Shown: piece by piece, positions 8,372-16,573 of the stretch | Layout: the number at the start of each line of letters is the position of its first letter | Numbering within the stretch: position 1 is the stretch's first letter | Assembly (NCBI GenBank): GCA_025846845.1 | Contig: JAOYTL010000005.1 | Coordinates: 372,001-436,000, forward strand | From: Alloboseaceae bacterium BT-24-1 | GTDB lineage: Bacteria > Pseudomonadota > Alphaproteobacteria > Rhizobiales > Beijerinckiaceae | Length of the DNA: 64,000 bases | Reading direction: 5' to 3' | Notes under the pieces: generated by a model | Database searches by the model: none | What the model was told of the DNA's origin: nothing | The model's input: only the letters and a program-made list of their open reading frames with translations | Made by a program: the position numbers and the translations under genes

Positions 8372-8427
8372 GGTAACTCTCACACAACTCAACAGACCTA
8401 CTGCCCAGGAGCCTAGCCCCGACGGGC

Positions 8428-8442
8428 TTAAATTTTGCCTAA
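8428..8442 (-). promoter_or_regulatory. CtrA-like binding motif upstream of sciP
   Basis: On the minus strand the bases read TTAG-GCAAAAT-TTAA, one mismatch from TTAA-N7-TTAA and with the same TTAG half as the fliF motif. It is 57-71 bases before the sciP start codon. CtrA control of its own inhibitor is known in Caulobacter. Confidence 0.5.
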
Positions 8443-8484
8443 AGCAATCACACAGGCTTTCGGCATGGCTCATGACCATGTCCG

Positions 8485-9162
8485 TCAGCTCGTGGCCTTC
8501 ACCGATTTGACCCTGTCCAGAGGAACCTTGATCGCGCCGATCAGCAGCGTCGGCACGGTGGTCGAGAAGTCGATGCCGTCGACCTTGCCGGTGATCTCGG
8601 TCTTGACCGTGATCGCCGCGCCGGAAACATCCCTGCCGTCGATCGTGATCGTGTACTCGCCCTCGGGCGCCGCCGAACCGGTCGAGGTCTTGCCATCCCA
8701 GCTATAGGTCTGGTCGCCGGCCGTCAGCGTTTTCGTGCCACTGAAGACGACCTTGCCGCTGGCATCCTTGATCGTGACCGTGCCGGTGCCGCCCTTGGAA
8801 GCGTTGAGCTTCCACTCGGCCTTGCCTTCCTTGAGCTGCGTCGCTGCGCCATCGGCCGTGACGGTCTGGCCGACGAAGCCGATCGCGCTCGCACCCGTCG
8901 TCGCCTTGCTGACGCCGAGCAGCGCCGTCAGCGTCTCGTTCTGCTTGAGCTGCTGCTCGACGCCGGCGAATTGCACCAGCTGCTGGGTAAACTGGTTGGT
9001 GTCGAGCGGGTCGAGCGGGTTCTGATTCCTGAGCTGCGTCGTCAGCAGGGTGAGGAACTGGTCAAAATTATTGGCGATCGAAGTCCCGCTGCCGGTCGCT
9101 GTCTTGTTTTGGGCAGCGGCAATCTGGGAATCGGTGAGTTTGCCAGTATTGGAGACGGCCAT
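8485..9162 (-). CDS. flgD: Flagellar hook cap protein FlgD
   Basis: A 225-aa hook assembly scaffold. The N-terminal export and capping region is characteristic (FDQFLTLLTTQLRNQNPLDP, then NQFTQQLVQFAGVEQQLKQN, about residues 34-78). The C-terminal half has the FlgD Ig-like/tudor pattern (GTVTIKDASGKVVFSG, YSWDGKTSTGSAAPEGEYT). A strong GGAGGAACGG lies before the ATG and overlaps the end of fliK, so fliK and flgD form one transcription unit, the usual arrangement because FliK sets hook length and FlgD caps the growing hook. Confidence 0.95.
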   Translation of the reverse strand: MAVSNTGKLTDSQIAAAQNKTATGSGTSIANNFDQFLTLLTTQLRNQNPLDPLDTNQFTQQLVQFAGVEQQLKQNETLTALLGVSKATTGASAIGFVGQTVTADGAATQLKEGKAEWKLNASKGGTGTVTIKDASGKVVFSGTKTLTAGDQTYSWDGKTSTGSAAPEGEYTITIDGRDVSGAAITVKTEITGKVDGIDFSTTVPTLLIGAIKVPLDRVKSVKATS

Positions 9163-9176
9163 CGTCCGTTCCTCCT

Positions 9177-10784
9177 TCAGATGCTGAGATCGACGCCGCC
9201 GAGGCGGCCGCCGGTTCGCGGCAATGTCGCCGCTTCCGTGATGAGTGCGCTGTCGTCCGTGGCCTGGACCCAGGCGCGGCGGCCGCGCGGCATCTCGTCA
9301 TCCTGCCGTTGCTGGCGCGCGCCGGCCTGCTGGTCGCTGGAATCACGCAGGCTCATGTCGATGCCGCCCTCCGACGGCTTCAGGCCGGCCTGCTCGAAGG
9401 CGCGCTCGAGCGTGCGCGCGTCGCGTTGCAGCATATGCAGCGTCTCGACCCGGTCGACCGTCAGCTTGGCGCTGACCTCGCCCTTGTCGGAGATTTCCAG
9501 AGTGACATCGATGCGGCCGAGTTCGGCCGGATCGAGCCTGATGTCGAAGCGCTTGTTGCCGGCAAGTGCCCGGGCGCCGATCTCGACCGGCACGACGTGC
9601 AGCGGCGTCGCCCGGCCTGTCTCGCCCGAGATCGTCCTGTGGGCCGCCTCGGCCTGGGCCTGGGCCGTCGCCTGGGCGGCAGCGTCGAGCTCGGTCAGGG
9701 GTGCCTGCGGCGTCGCCAGGGTCTGCGGCCCCGCGGCGAGAATGGCCTGCGGGCTCACGGGCGCGGCAGCTTGCTGCGTAGCGGTCGTCTGAGCAGGATT
9801 GTCCGAGCTGGCCGGCTGCGCGGATTGACCCGCGGTTGTCGCCTCGGCGGCCTTGGCCTCACTGCCGGTGATGGCCGGCGTCGCCTTGCCGGCCTCGGCC
9901 GTCTCCTTCGGCACTGCCTGGCCATCGACCGGCTTGGCGTCGCCCTGCTGCACGTCGCCAGGCTTCGTTCCTGCCTTGGTCGCGACGCCGGCTGCCGGAA
10001 GCTGCGCCGTCACGCCGGCTTTGATGCCGGTGACCGCGGCTTCGCCACCCGCGCTGGCCTGACCGTCGACCTTCACCAACGCCGCCGGAACCGGAACGGC
10101 AACAGCGCTCGCCCCCGTCTGCACAGCTGCACCCGCCTCGGCGGTCGCCACGACCGCCTGCCCCTCCGGCTTGCTTTCCGGCGTAGCAGCACCGTCGGGC
10201 TTGGCCTGCTCGCCACCCTGGAGCGTCAGCGCCGCCAGCGCCAGGAACTCGGCAGATACACTGGGAACCGGCACAGGCTGCGGCGCGACGACCGCAACCG
10301 CCTGTTCCTGGGATGGGTCTTTGATCACGGCTGCGCCGTCGAGCATGGCGGCCAGTGCGGCCTTGTGCTCTTCGACCGTCTTGCCACTGGCCGGCTTATC
10401 GCCAGCGGCCGTCTCCGTCTTCTTGCCCTCGGGGGCCGTAGCGTCCTTCGTCGGTGCCTCGTCTGTTCCGGCATCCGCCTTTGCCTTGCCAGACTGCTCA
10501 GCAGCGCCAGCCGCTTTCTTGTCCTTGCCGGCCTCGTCGGCACGGGCGGGCGACTTGGTCTCGGTCGCGGCCTCCCTGCGGGTCCCCTCGTCGGATTTCG
10601 AGGGCTCGCGTGTCTCCGCGCTGTCACGCGCGCTACGGTCGTCATCGACGCGCGGACGCGGCCGATCAGCCGGCTCCGGCGGCAGTGCGAAGGCCTGCTC
10701 GCGCTCGCTGCGTTCCGGGCTGCGGCGGTTCGGAGCTGTAATCTCGGACAGCGCGGACGAACGCGAGACCGGCGCGGCGGACAT
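9177..10784 (-). CDS. fliK: Flagellar hook-length control protein FliK
   Basis: A 535-aa protein. The first roughly 400 residues are low-complexity, rich in Ala, Lys, Pro and Gln, as in FliK molecular rulers. The C-terminal Flg_hook domain (NKRFDIRLDPAELGRIDVTL, then KLTVDRVETLHMLQRDARTL, ERAFEQAGLKPSEGGIDMSL) supports the call and is the part that switches export specificity through FlhB. The ATG at 10782-10784 was chosen because GGAGAG precedes it. The sigma-54-type promoter motif at 10833-10849 would give a leader of about 38 bases. The long repeat-poor Ala-rich middle makes antisense frames stay open; those are shadows. Confidence 0.9.
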   Translation of the reverse strand: MSAAPVSRSSALSEITAPNRRSPERSEREQAFALPPEPADRPRPRVDDDRSARDSAETREPSKSDEGTRREAATETKSPARADEAGKDKKAAGAAEQSGKAKADAGTDEAPTKDATAPEGKKTETAAGDKPASGKTVEEHKAALAAMLDGAAVIKDPSQEQAVAVVAPQPVPVPSVSAEFLALAALTLQGGEQAKPDGAATPESKPEGQAVVATAEAGAAVQTGASAVAVPVPAALVKVDGQASAGGEAAVTGIKAGVTAQLPAAGVATKAGTKPGDVQQGDAKPVDGQAVPKETAEAGKATPAITGSEAKAAEATTAGQSAQPASSDNPAQTTATQQAAAPVSPQAILAAGPQTLATPQAPLTELDAAAQATAQAQAEAAHRTISGETGRATPLHVVPVEIGARALAGNKRFDIRLDPAELGRIDVTLEISDKGEVSAKLTVDRVETLHMLQRDARTLERAFEQAGLKPSEGGIDMSLRDSSDQQAGARQQRQDDEMPRGRRAWVQATDDSALITEAATLPRTGGRLGGVDLSI

Positions 10785-10832
10785 GGGATACTCTCCGGAA
10801 CGGAACCGTGACGTGGTGGCCACCACTCCTTC

Positions 10833-10849
10833 AGCAAGAGGTGAGCCAA
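10833..10849 (-). promoter_or_regulatory. Sigma-54 (-24/-12) promoter of fliK-flgD
   Basis: The minus strand reads TTGGCTCACCTCTTGCT. GG and GC are separated by exactly 10 bases, as required for sigma-54, and the match to TGGCACR-N4-TTGCW misses one base. The predicted start site is near 10822, about 38 bases before the fliK ATG. The sigma-54 activator FlbD is encoded nearby. Confidence 0.65.
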
Positions 10850-11035
10850 CCGGGAAACCAAGCCTTTTCAGCAGCTTGACCGAACCGAACCCTGCTTAGA
10901 CCCGGCAGGAATCGCTTCCTTCGCTAGCGCGACCCGGCAGGAATTGCCGCCCGGATGCTGGCCCGCACCTGTCAAAACCGCTATAGAGCGCCCAAATCCT
11001 CGGGCTCCTCACGCCCGAACCCGCCCGGAACCCTG

Positions 11036-12220
11036 ATGACCGCTCCGCTCAACTCCCTCGACATCGCCAAGCCGCCATCGGCGACGCGCGTCGTCGCGGC
11101 CATGTCGGGTGGTGTCGATTCCTCGGTCGTCGCGGCGCTGCTGAAGCGCCAGGGCTACGACGTCGTCGGCGTCACGCTGCAGCTCTACGACCATGGCGAG
11201 GCCGTGCACCGCGCCGGCGCCTGCTGCGCCGGCCAGGACATCCACGATGCCCGCCGCGTCGCCGAGGCGATCGGCATCCCGCACTACGTCCTCGACTATG
11301 AGAGCCGCTTCCGCGACGCGGTGATCGAGCGCTTCGCCGAGAGCTATCTCGCCGGCGAGACGCCGATCCCTTGCGTCGAGTGCAATCGCACCGTGAAGTT
11401 CCGCGACCTGCTCGGTCTCGCCCGCGAGCTTGGGGCCGACGCACTCGCGACCGGCCATTACGTCGCCAGCCGCGACCTCGGCACCGGCCATCGCGGTCTC
11501 TTCCGCGCTGCCGACGAGAGCCGCGACCAGAGCTATTTCCTCTATGCCACGACGCAGGAGCAGCTCGACCTGCTGCGCTTCCCGCTCGGTGGCCTCGACA
11601 AGACCCAGACGCGGGCGCTCGCCGCCGAATTCGGCCTCGCCATCGCCGACAAGCCCGACAGCCAGGACATCTGCTTCGTGCCGAACGGCCGCTATGCCGA
11701 GGTGATCGAGCGGCTGAAGCCGGGCGCCGCCCGCCCCGGCGCCATCATCCATCTCGATGGCCGCGTGCTCGGCGAGCACGAGGGCGTGCTGCGCTACACG
11801 GTCGGCCAGCGCAAGGGCCTCGGCATCAGCGGCGCCGAGCCGCTCTATGTCGTCGCGCTCGATGCCGAGAACGCCCGCGTCATCGTCGGCCCGCGCGAGG
11901 CCTTGAGCGTCAGCCGCGTCGACCTGCGCGACCTCAACTGGATCGGCGATGTTCCACTCGCCGAGCTGCCGCCCGAGGGCATCGAGGTCGCGGTCCGCGT
12001 CCGCTCGACCCGCGCCCCACGTCCCGCGCGCCTGCTCGCCGACGACAAGGGCGTCCATGTCCTGCTCGCGCAGGGCGAGGAGGGCGTCTCGCCCGGCCAG
12101 GCCTGCGTGATCTACGACCATGCCGGCAGCGGGGCCCGCGTGCTTGGCGGCGGCGTCATCATGGCCAACCGGGTCCCGCGCCCGGCGCCGCAGCCCGAAC
12201 CTGCCTACGCCATCACATGA
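11036..12220 (+). CDS. mnmA: tRNA-specific 2-thiouridylase MnmA
   Basis: A 394-aa cytosolic enzyme that adds sulfur to U34 of tRNA-Lys, -Glu and -Gln. The PP-loop SGGVDSS is at residues 24-30 and binds ATP. CVECN (113-117) supplies the first catalytic cysteine and KPDSQDICFVP the second. The C-terminal part has the barrel motifs GQRKGLGI and GVSPGQACVIYD. The ATG at 11036 was chosen over an upstream in-frame ATG because the 27 extra residues are not family-like. The stop codon overlaps the start of the next gene (ATGA), so the two are cotranscribed. Confidence 0.95.
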   Translation: MTAPLNSLDIAKPPSATRVVAAMSGGVDSSVVAALLKRQGYDVVGVTLQLYDHGEAVHRAGACCAGQDIHDARRVAEAIGIPHYVLDYESRFRDAVIERFAESYLAGETPIPCVECNRTVKFRDLLGLARELGADALATGHYVASRDLGTGHRGLFRAADESRDQSYFLYATTQEQLDLLRFPLGGLDKTQTRALAAEFGLAIADKPDSQDICFVPNGRYAEVIERLKPGAARPGAIIHLDGRVLGEHEGVLRYTVGQRKGLGISGAEPLYVVALDAENARVIVGPREALSVSRVDLRDLNWIGDVPLAELPPEGIEVAVRVRSTRAPRPARLLADDKGVHVLLAQGEEGVSPGQACVIYDHAGSGARVLGGGVIMANRVPRPAPQPEPAYAIT

Positions 12221-12846
12221 CGACGACGAACGGTCTCGACGCGCAAAGGCGCGTCTATGCGGTCTGGGCGAAATTCTACGACCGGATCTATCAGGGCCTG
12301 CTCGCCCGCGCCCAGCGCGAGGCGGTGGCGGCGGCCTGCGCCAGCGGCCGCGACATCCTCGAGATCGGCGTCGGCACCGGTTTGACCCTGCCCTATTTCG
12401 AGCGCGACCGGCGCATCGTCGGCGCCGATCTCTCGCTCGACATGCTGCGTGTCGCCCGGGGGAAGATGCTCAGCCAGGGCCTGACCCATGTCCGGGGCCT
12501 GATGGTGATGGACGCCTGCCGGCTCGGCTTCGCCGATAACTCCTTCGACGCGGTCACCGCGCAATTCGTCATCACGCTCGTGCCTGATCCCGAGCAGGCG
12601 CTCGCCGAGATGGACCGGGTGTTGCGCCCGGGCGGCGAGATCGTGATCTCGAGCCGTCTCGTCGGCGATGGCGGCTTCGCCGCGCCGTTCTGGAAGCTGG
12701 TCGCGCCGCTGGCGAAGGCGATCGGCTGGAGCAGCGATTTCAAGGTCTCGCGCCTGACCGACTGGGCCGCCGCGACCGGCCGCTACGAGACCGTCCATGT
12801 CGGCCAGGGCTATTTCAAGGTGGTCAGGCTGCGGAAGCTCGGTTGA
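12217..12846 (+). CDS. Class I SAM-dependent methyltransferase, PmtA-like
   Basis: A 209-aa methyltransferase with motif I ILEIGVGTGLTLPYF (about residues 46-60), an acidic ribose-binding residue in GADLSLDML, and post-motifs LGFADNSFDAVTAQFVITLV and EMDRVLRPGGEIVI. The opening AVWAKFYDRIYQGL resembles the rhizobial and Rhodobacter phosphatidylethanolamine N-methyltransferase family PmtA, and the size fits, so phosphatidylcholine synthesis at the membrane is the best guess. Ubiquinone or other small-molecule methylation remains possible. Coupled by ATGA overlap to mnmA. Confidence 0.8.
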   Translation: MTTTNGLDAQRRVYAVWAKFYDRIYQGLLARAQREAVAAACASGRDILEIGVGTGLTLPYFERDRRIVGADLSLDMLRVARGKMLSQGLTHVRGLMVMDACRLGFADNSFDAVTAQFVITLVPDPEQALAEMDRVLRPGGEIVISSRLVGDGGFAAPFWKLVAPLAKAIGWSSDFKVSRLTDWAAATGRYETVHVGQGYFKVVRLRKLG

Positions 12847-12938
12847 CACACGCCATCAAGGCTTGACGCCGACGCCCCCCGCCCCCTATATCCGCGCCGT
12901 CGCGATTGACCGCCGTTCTTCAGGCGCGTCGCCATCGG

Positions 12939-13015
12939 GGCGGGGTAGCTCAGCTGGTTAGAGCAGCGGAATCATAATCCGCGTGTCGGGGGTTCGAGTC
13001 CCTCTCCCGCTACCA
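12939..13015 (+). tRNA. tRNA-Met (anticodon CAT), elongator type
   Basis: A complete 77-base cloverleaf: acceptor GGCGGGG pairs with TCCCGCT, followed by encoded ACCA; D arm GCTC/GAGC; anticodon stem GCGGA/TCCGC with loop ATCATAA (anticodon CAT at 12973-12975); T arm GGGGG-TTCGAGT-CCCTC with one G-U. An isoleucine tRNA with lysidine would also show CAT, but the body matches the alphaproteobacterial elongator tRNA-Met type. No integrase or duplicated tRNA end is seen nearby. Confidence 0.92.
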
Positions 13016-13280
13016 ACTTATCCCCACCGTTCGACTCGTCGGGAAGTGATCTCTCCGATCAGGTTCGTCAGCTCTCGCAGTACGTCGATCTCCGGCGGCC
13101 GGCCCGCTGACGCCAGATGGATCTGGTACCGTCCTGATCGACTCGCGCCACCCTCTCCTTCGCACTCGTCACCCGAGGCGCTTCGCCTGTGGTGAGTTCG
13201 CGCCTCCCCCGTCTGGGCATTTCCGGCATTCCAAAATCCGGCCTATCATGCCCTAGGGTAAGGAACGGGGAATCGGGATC

Positions 13281-13625
13281 GTGGACCGGATCGTTGCGAT
13301 GACGGCTTGGGCTGTGCTTTCCGGTTCTGCGCTGCCGGCGCAGGGGACCGAATGGATCGGGCGCTGGGGCACGCCGGGCTGCAGCGCCGACGACACGGTG
13401 ATCGGCCTCGGCGCGAAGGAACTCGATTTCTCGACCTTCGAAGCGACCTGCCGGACGCTGCGCGCGGAGCGGCGGCGGGATGTTTACGAGATCGCCGGGG
13501 AATGCCACGGCGAAGGCCGGACCATGCGCGTCTCCTTCACCGTTCGTGTCGATGGCGACACGCTCTCGTTCATTCGCCAGAAAGGCTTCGACTTCAGCCC
13601 CAGGCGCTTCCGGCGCTGCCGCTGA
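13281..13625 (+). CDS. Small secreted protein with paired cysteines, unknown function
   Basis: A 114-aa protein starting at GTG (13281); an ATG 18 bases later would remove six residues. Residues 1-22 look like a Sec signal peptide (AMTAWAVLSGSALPAQGTEW). The mature part starts WIGRWGTPGCSADDTVIGLG, has four cysteines (one in TPGC, one in EATC, one in GECHG, one near the C-terminus) that could form two disulfides, and is predicted to be mostly beta-strand (TMRVSFTVRVDGDTLSF). It may be a periplasmic protein. It is not recognised as a named family. It lies alone between the tRNA and the convergent ccoS. Confidence 0.65.
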   Translation: MDRIVAMTAWAVLSGSALPAQGTEWIGRWGTPGCSADDTVIGLGAKELDFSTFEATCRTLRAERRRDVYEIAGECHGEGRTMRVSFTVRVDGDTLSFIRQKGFDFSPRRFRRCR

Positions 13626-13660
13626 CATCCCGGCCAAGGACAGCGTTGTCGGGTGTCGGT

Positions 13661-13840
13661 CTATGCCCGCTCGCCTTCGCCGCTTCGTGGCCTTACCGGC
13701 GCATCGTCATCCTGCAGAACCCGCCAGGCCGCGCCGTCGAGATCGGCGTACTGGCCGCTGCGCATGCACCAGAAGAAAGCGCCGAGCCCCAACAGGCCTA
13801 AGCCGAGCGCCAGCGGGAACAGGATCACGATGATGTTCAT
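13661..13840 (-). CDS. ccoS: cbb3 oxidase maturation protein CcoS (FixS)
   Basis: A 59-aa single-span membrane protein found by reading the minus strand by hand. It starts MNIIVILFPLALGLGLLGLG and continues AFFWCMRSGQYADLDGAAWR, matching CcoS: one N-terminal helix and then the family's W-x-x-x-SGQ-[YF]-x-D-L-[DE]-[GT]. It is required to insert haem and copper into the cbb3 oxidase. Its ATG overlaps the stop of the ccoI gene (ATGA), and it is the last gene of the ccoNOQPGHIS operon. Confidence 0.9.
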   Translation of the reverse strand: MNIIVILFPLALGLGLLGLGAFFWCMRSGQYADLDGAAWRVLQDDDAPVRPRSGEGERA

Positions 13841-16026
13841 GTCCGGACCTCCCTCGCTGCACGAGCACGCAGCGCATTGAGCGTCACCACCAGCGAGGAG
13901 CCGGACATGGCGACGGCAGCGACCAAGGGCGTCGCCAGCCCGGCGATGGCAATCGGCACCGCGACCGCATTGTAAAGCACGGCAAAAGCAAGGTTCTGCA
14001 GCATCAGCCGGCGCGCCTTGCGGGCGATCGTCAGCGCATCAGCGACCGGCGCCAGGCTCTCGCCAAGGAAGACGATGTCGGCCGCCGCCTGCGCCAGATG
14101 GGTGGCGCTGACCGGCGAGAGCGAGACATGCGCGCCCGCCAGCGCCGGCGCATCGTTGAGCCCGTCGCCGACCATCAGCACCTTGTGGCCATCAGCAGCC
14201 ATCTGATCGAGCAGGGCGAGCTTGCCGCCCGGCATCAGGCCGGCATGCAGCTCGGTGACACCAAGCTCGGCGGCGATCGGAGCGACCGCCTCGAACCGGT
14301 CGCCGGAGAGGATCGCGACCTGAAGCCCGGCCCTGCGCAGGGCAGCGATCGTCTCGCGTGCCTGCGGGCGCAGCGCCTGCCCGAGCGCCAGCACGGTGCG
14401 GAACGAACCGTGGCGATAGGCGATCAGCGAGGCGCCGGGATGCAGCGCCGCGACCATGGCCGCCTCCGCCTGCGCCCCGCAGAAGGCGACGCTGCCGAGA
14501 CGGCGCTCGTCGTCGCCCTCCCCCACGGAGAGGCCCTGCCCGCGCTCCTCGTGCACATTGCCGGCAGATGGCGGCGCACCGAGCGCGCGGGCCAGCGCCT
14601 GCGCCAGCGGGTGCCCGCTCGCCGCCGCCAAAGCGCCGATCTCGGCTCGCCGCTCGGCCGGCAAAGCCTCTGGATTGAGGATATCCGGCTCGGGCAGCGT
14701 CAGCGTGCCGGTCTTGTCGAAGACGGCGATGTCGGCTTCGGCCAGGCGCTCCAGCGCATCGCCCTCCTTCAGCATGGTCTTGCGTTTGAACAGGCTGGAG
14801 GCCGCGACGACCTGCACCGCCGGGATGGCGAGGCCGAGCGCGCAGGGACAGGTGATGATCAGCACGGTGACGGCGATCATCAGCGCCTCCGGCCAGGGAA
14901 GGCCCCAGGCCAGCCAACCGAGGAAGGTCGAGGCCGCCAGCGTGTGCACGACCGGGGCGTAGAGCCGCGCGGCGCGGTCGGACAGGCGGACATAGCGCGA
15001 GCGGTTGCCGACGGCCTGGTCCATCAGCCGGTCGATCTCGTCGAGCAGCGTGCCCTGCCCGGCTGCCTCGACCCGCACGGTCAGCGCGCCGGTCAGGTTG
15101 AGCGTGCCGGCATGGACGCGCTCGCCCTGCCCGATCACGACCGGCGCGGTCTCGCCGGTGACGAGGCTCTGGTCGAGCTCCGAGCGGCCGGTCTCGACGA
15201 TGCCGTCGACGCAGATGCGCTCACCCGGCCGCACCAGCACGAGATCGCCCGGCGCGATCGCGGCGATCGGCATCACCGTCGCGCTGCCGTCGGCGGCGAG
15301 CCTCGTCGCGGTCTCGGCCTTGAGCGCGGCGAGATTGCCGGCGAGGTCGCGGGTGCGCCGCCGCATCAGTTGGTCGAGATAGCGCCCGATCAGCAGGAAG
15401 AAGAGCAGCATGACCACGCCGTCGAAATAGGCGTGGCGGCCATGGTTCCAGGTCTCGGCGACCGACATCATCAGCGCGAGCACGACGCCGATGGTGATCG
15501 GCACGTCCATGTTGACGGCACCCGCCTTCAGCGCCCGAAGCGCGCTCTCGAAGAAGGGCCGGCCGGCATAGGCCGCGGTCGGCAGCGCGATCAGGGCGGA
15601 GAGCCAGTGGAAGAAGTCGCGCGTCGTCGGGTCGATGTCGCCGCTGTTGCCGGACCAGACCGCGACCGAGAGCAGCATGATGTTCATCGAGGCGAAGCCA
15701 GCGACGCCGAGCGCGCGCAGCAGATGGCGTTCCTCGGCCGCCGCACCGTCCTCCTGCCGCTCGGGCGCGAAGGGATAGGCCTTGAAGCCGAGCGCGGCCA
15801 GCTTCTCGACCACGGCTTCTGGCCGCAGCAGCGCCTCGCGCCATTCGACCGAGACGCGCTTCAGCGCGAGATTGACGCGGGCGCCCAAAATAGCCGGCTC
15901 GCGGGCGAGCCCGCCCTCGATCGCCTGCATGCAGCCGGCGCAGCGTATGCCATCGACCGCCAGCTCCATGCTGGCGACGCCACCATCGCGATGACGGACG
16001 AAGACGGAGAGGTCCTGCGCCGCCAT
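13837..16026 (-). CDS. fixI: Copper-translocating P1B-type ATPase CcoI (FixI)
   Basis: A 729-aa inner-membrane ATPase that supplies copper for the CcoN binuclear centre. An N-terminal heavy-metal domain has CAGC at residues 29-32. The hydrophobic core carries the metal-transport motif TCPCALGLAIP; the phosphorylation site DKTGT lies in the loop that follows; MVGDGLNDAPAL marks the hinge. The length and position in a ccoGHIS block separate it from the detoxifying CopA family. The stop overlaps the ccoS start and the start lies two bases from the fixH stop. Confidence 0.94.
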   Translation of the reverse strand: MAAQDLSVFVRHRDGGVASMELAVDGIRCAGCMQAIEGGLAREPAILGARVNLALKRVSVEWREALLRPEAVVEKLAALGFKAYPFAPERQEDGAAAEERHLLRALGVAGFASMNIMLLSVAVWSGNSGDIDPTTRDFFHWLSALIALPTAAYAGRPFFESALRALKAGAVNMDVPITIGVVLALMMSVAETWNHGRHAYFDGVVMLLFFLLIGRYLDQLMRRRTRDLAGNLAALKAETATRLAADGSATVMPIAAIAPGDLVLVRPGERICVDGIVETGRSELDQSLVTGETAPVVIGQGERVHAGTLNLTGALTVRVEAAGQGTLLDEIDRLMDQAVGNRSRYVRLSDRAARLYAPVVHTLAASTFLGWLAWGLPWPEALMIAVTVLIITCPCALGLAIPAVQVVAASSLFKRKTMLKEGDALERLAEADIAVFDKTGTLTLPEPDILNPEALPAERRAEIGALAAASGHPLAQALARALGAPPSAGNVHEERGQGLSVGEGDDERRLGSVAFCGAQAEAAMVAALHPGASLIAYRHGSFRTVLALGQALRPQARETIAALRRAGLQVAILSGDRFEAVAPIAAELGVTELHAGLMPGGKLALLDQMAADGHKVLMVGDGLNDAPALAGAHVSLSPVSATHLAQAAADIVFLGESLAPVADALTIARKARRLMLQNLAFAVLYNAVAVPIAIAGLATPLVAAVAMSGSSLVVTLNALRARAAREVRT

Positions 16027-16027
16027 C

Positions 16028-16573
16028 TCAGCGCTCCCTGAGGCTGACGCGGCTGCGCGAGACGAAGACGACCTCCTCCCCGCGCTTCGCCTGCAGTTCG
16101 AGGATCCAGGAACCGGCCTCGATCGTCTCGATACGGGCCTCGTAGCGCCCCGGCCGGCTCTCGCTCAGCCTGAGGTCATGATCTCGGGCGGCCGTCGCGG
16201 GATGGCGCAGGTGAGCACTGGTAGCTAGGCCGCCCAGCGGTCCGCCGCTGCGATCGACCAGAGTGACGGTAAGTGTCGCGCCCTCGCCCTGCCGGGCCAG
16301 CGTCGTCGCCGCGGACCAGCCACGCGCATCGCGTTCGTACTGGCGGGCGATCTCCTCGTTGAAGTGCTGGCTCGCCTCATAGGCGCTGCGGGTCTCGACG
16401 CCCGGCATGGTCCGCAGCGCCATCGTCAGGATCGTCGCATTGACCGAGACGATGACGCCGAAGAACAGGATCAGCATGGCCGCGACCATGCCGCCGGTCA
16501 GCTGGAAGGGACGGCGCGGTGCGGCAGGGGCCGGGTTCTCATAGGGCATGAAGATGACTCCACAGCAGCTCAT
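16028..16573 (-). CDS. fixH: cbb3 oxidase assembly protein FixH (CcoH)
   Basis: A 181-aa membrane-anchored protein with one helix near residues 30-52 (GMVAAMLILFFGVIVSVNAT), then NATILTMALRTMPGVETRSA and YEASQHFNEEIARQYERDAR, which match FixH. The periplasmic domain follows, ending near RVSLRER. It is needed to assemble the cbb3 oxidase. The ATG at 16571-16573 overlaps the fixG stop codon and has GGGAGG six bases upstream; a second in-frame ATG at 16549 also has a good ribosome site (GGAG, spacing 8), so the exact start is open. Confidence 0.9.
   Translation of the reverse strand: MSCCGVIFMPYENPAPAAPRRPFQLTGGMVAAMLILFFGVIVSVNATILTMALRTMPGVETRSAYEASQHFNEEIARQYERDARGWSAATTLARQGEGATLTVTLVDRSGGPLGGLATSAHLRHPATAARDHDLRLSESRPGRYEARIETIEAGSWILELQAKRGEEVVFVSRSRVSLRER

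Noticed and set aside
9309..10811. 500-codon open frame opposite fliK
   Set aside because: It is open because the Ala/Lys-rich FliK codons read in reverse as Gly/Arg/Leu-rich sequence; no domain is present.
12939..13015. tRNA-Met as an integration site for a mobile element
   Set aside because: No integrase gene or duplicated tRNA 3' end is seen within reach, so no island boundary can be claimed.
14098..16041. 647-codon open frame opposite fixI
   Set aside because: It is the antisense shadow of a clear P-type ATPase; its peptide is Arg/Gln/His-rich with no recognisable motif.
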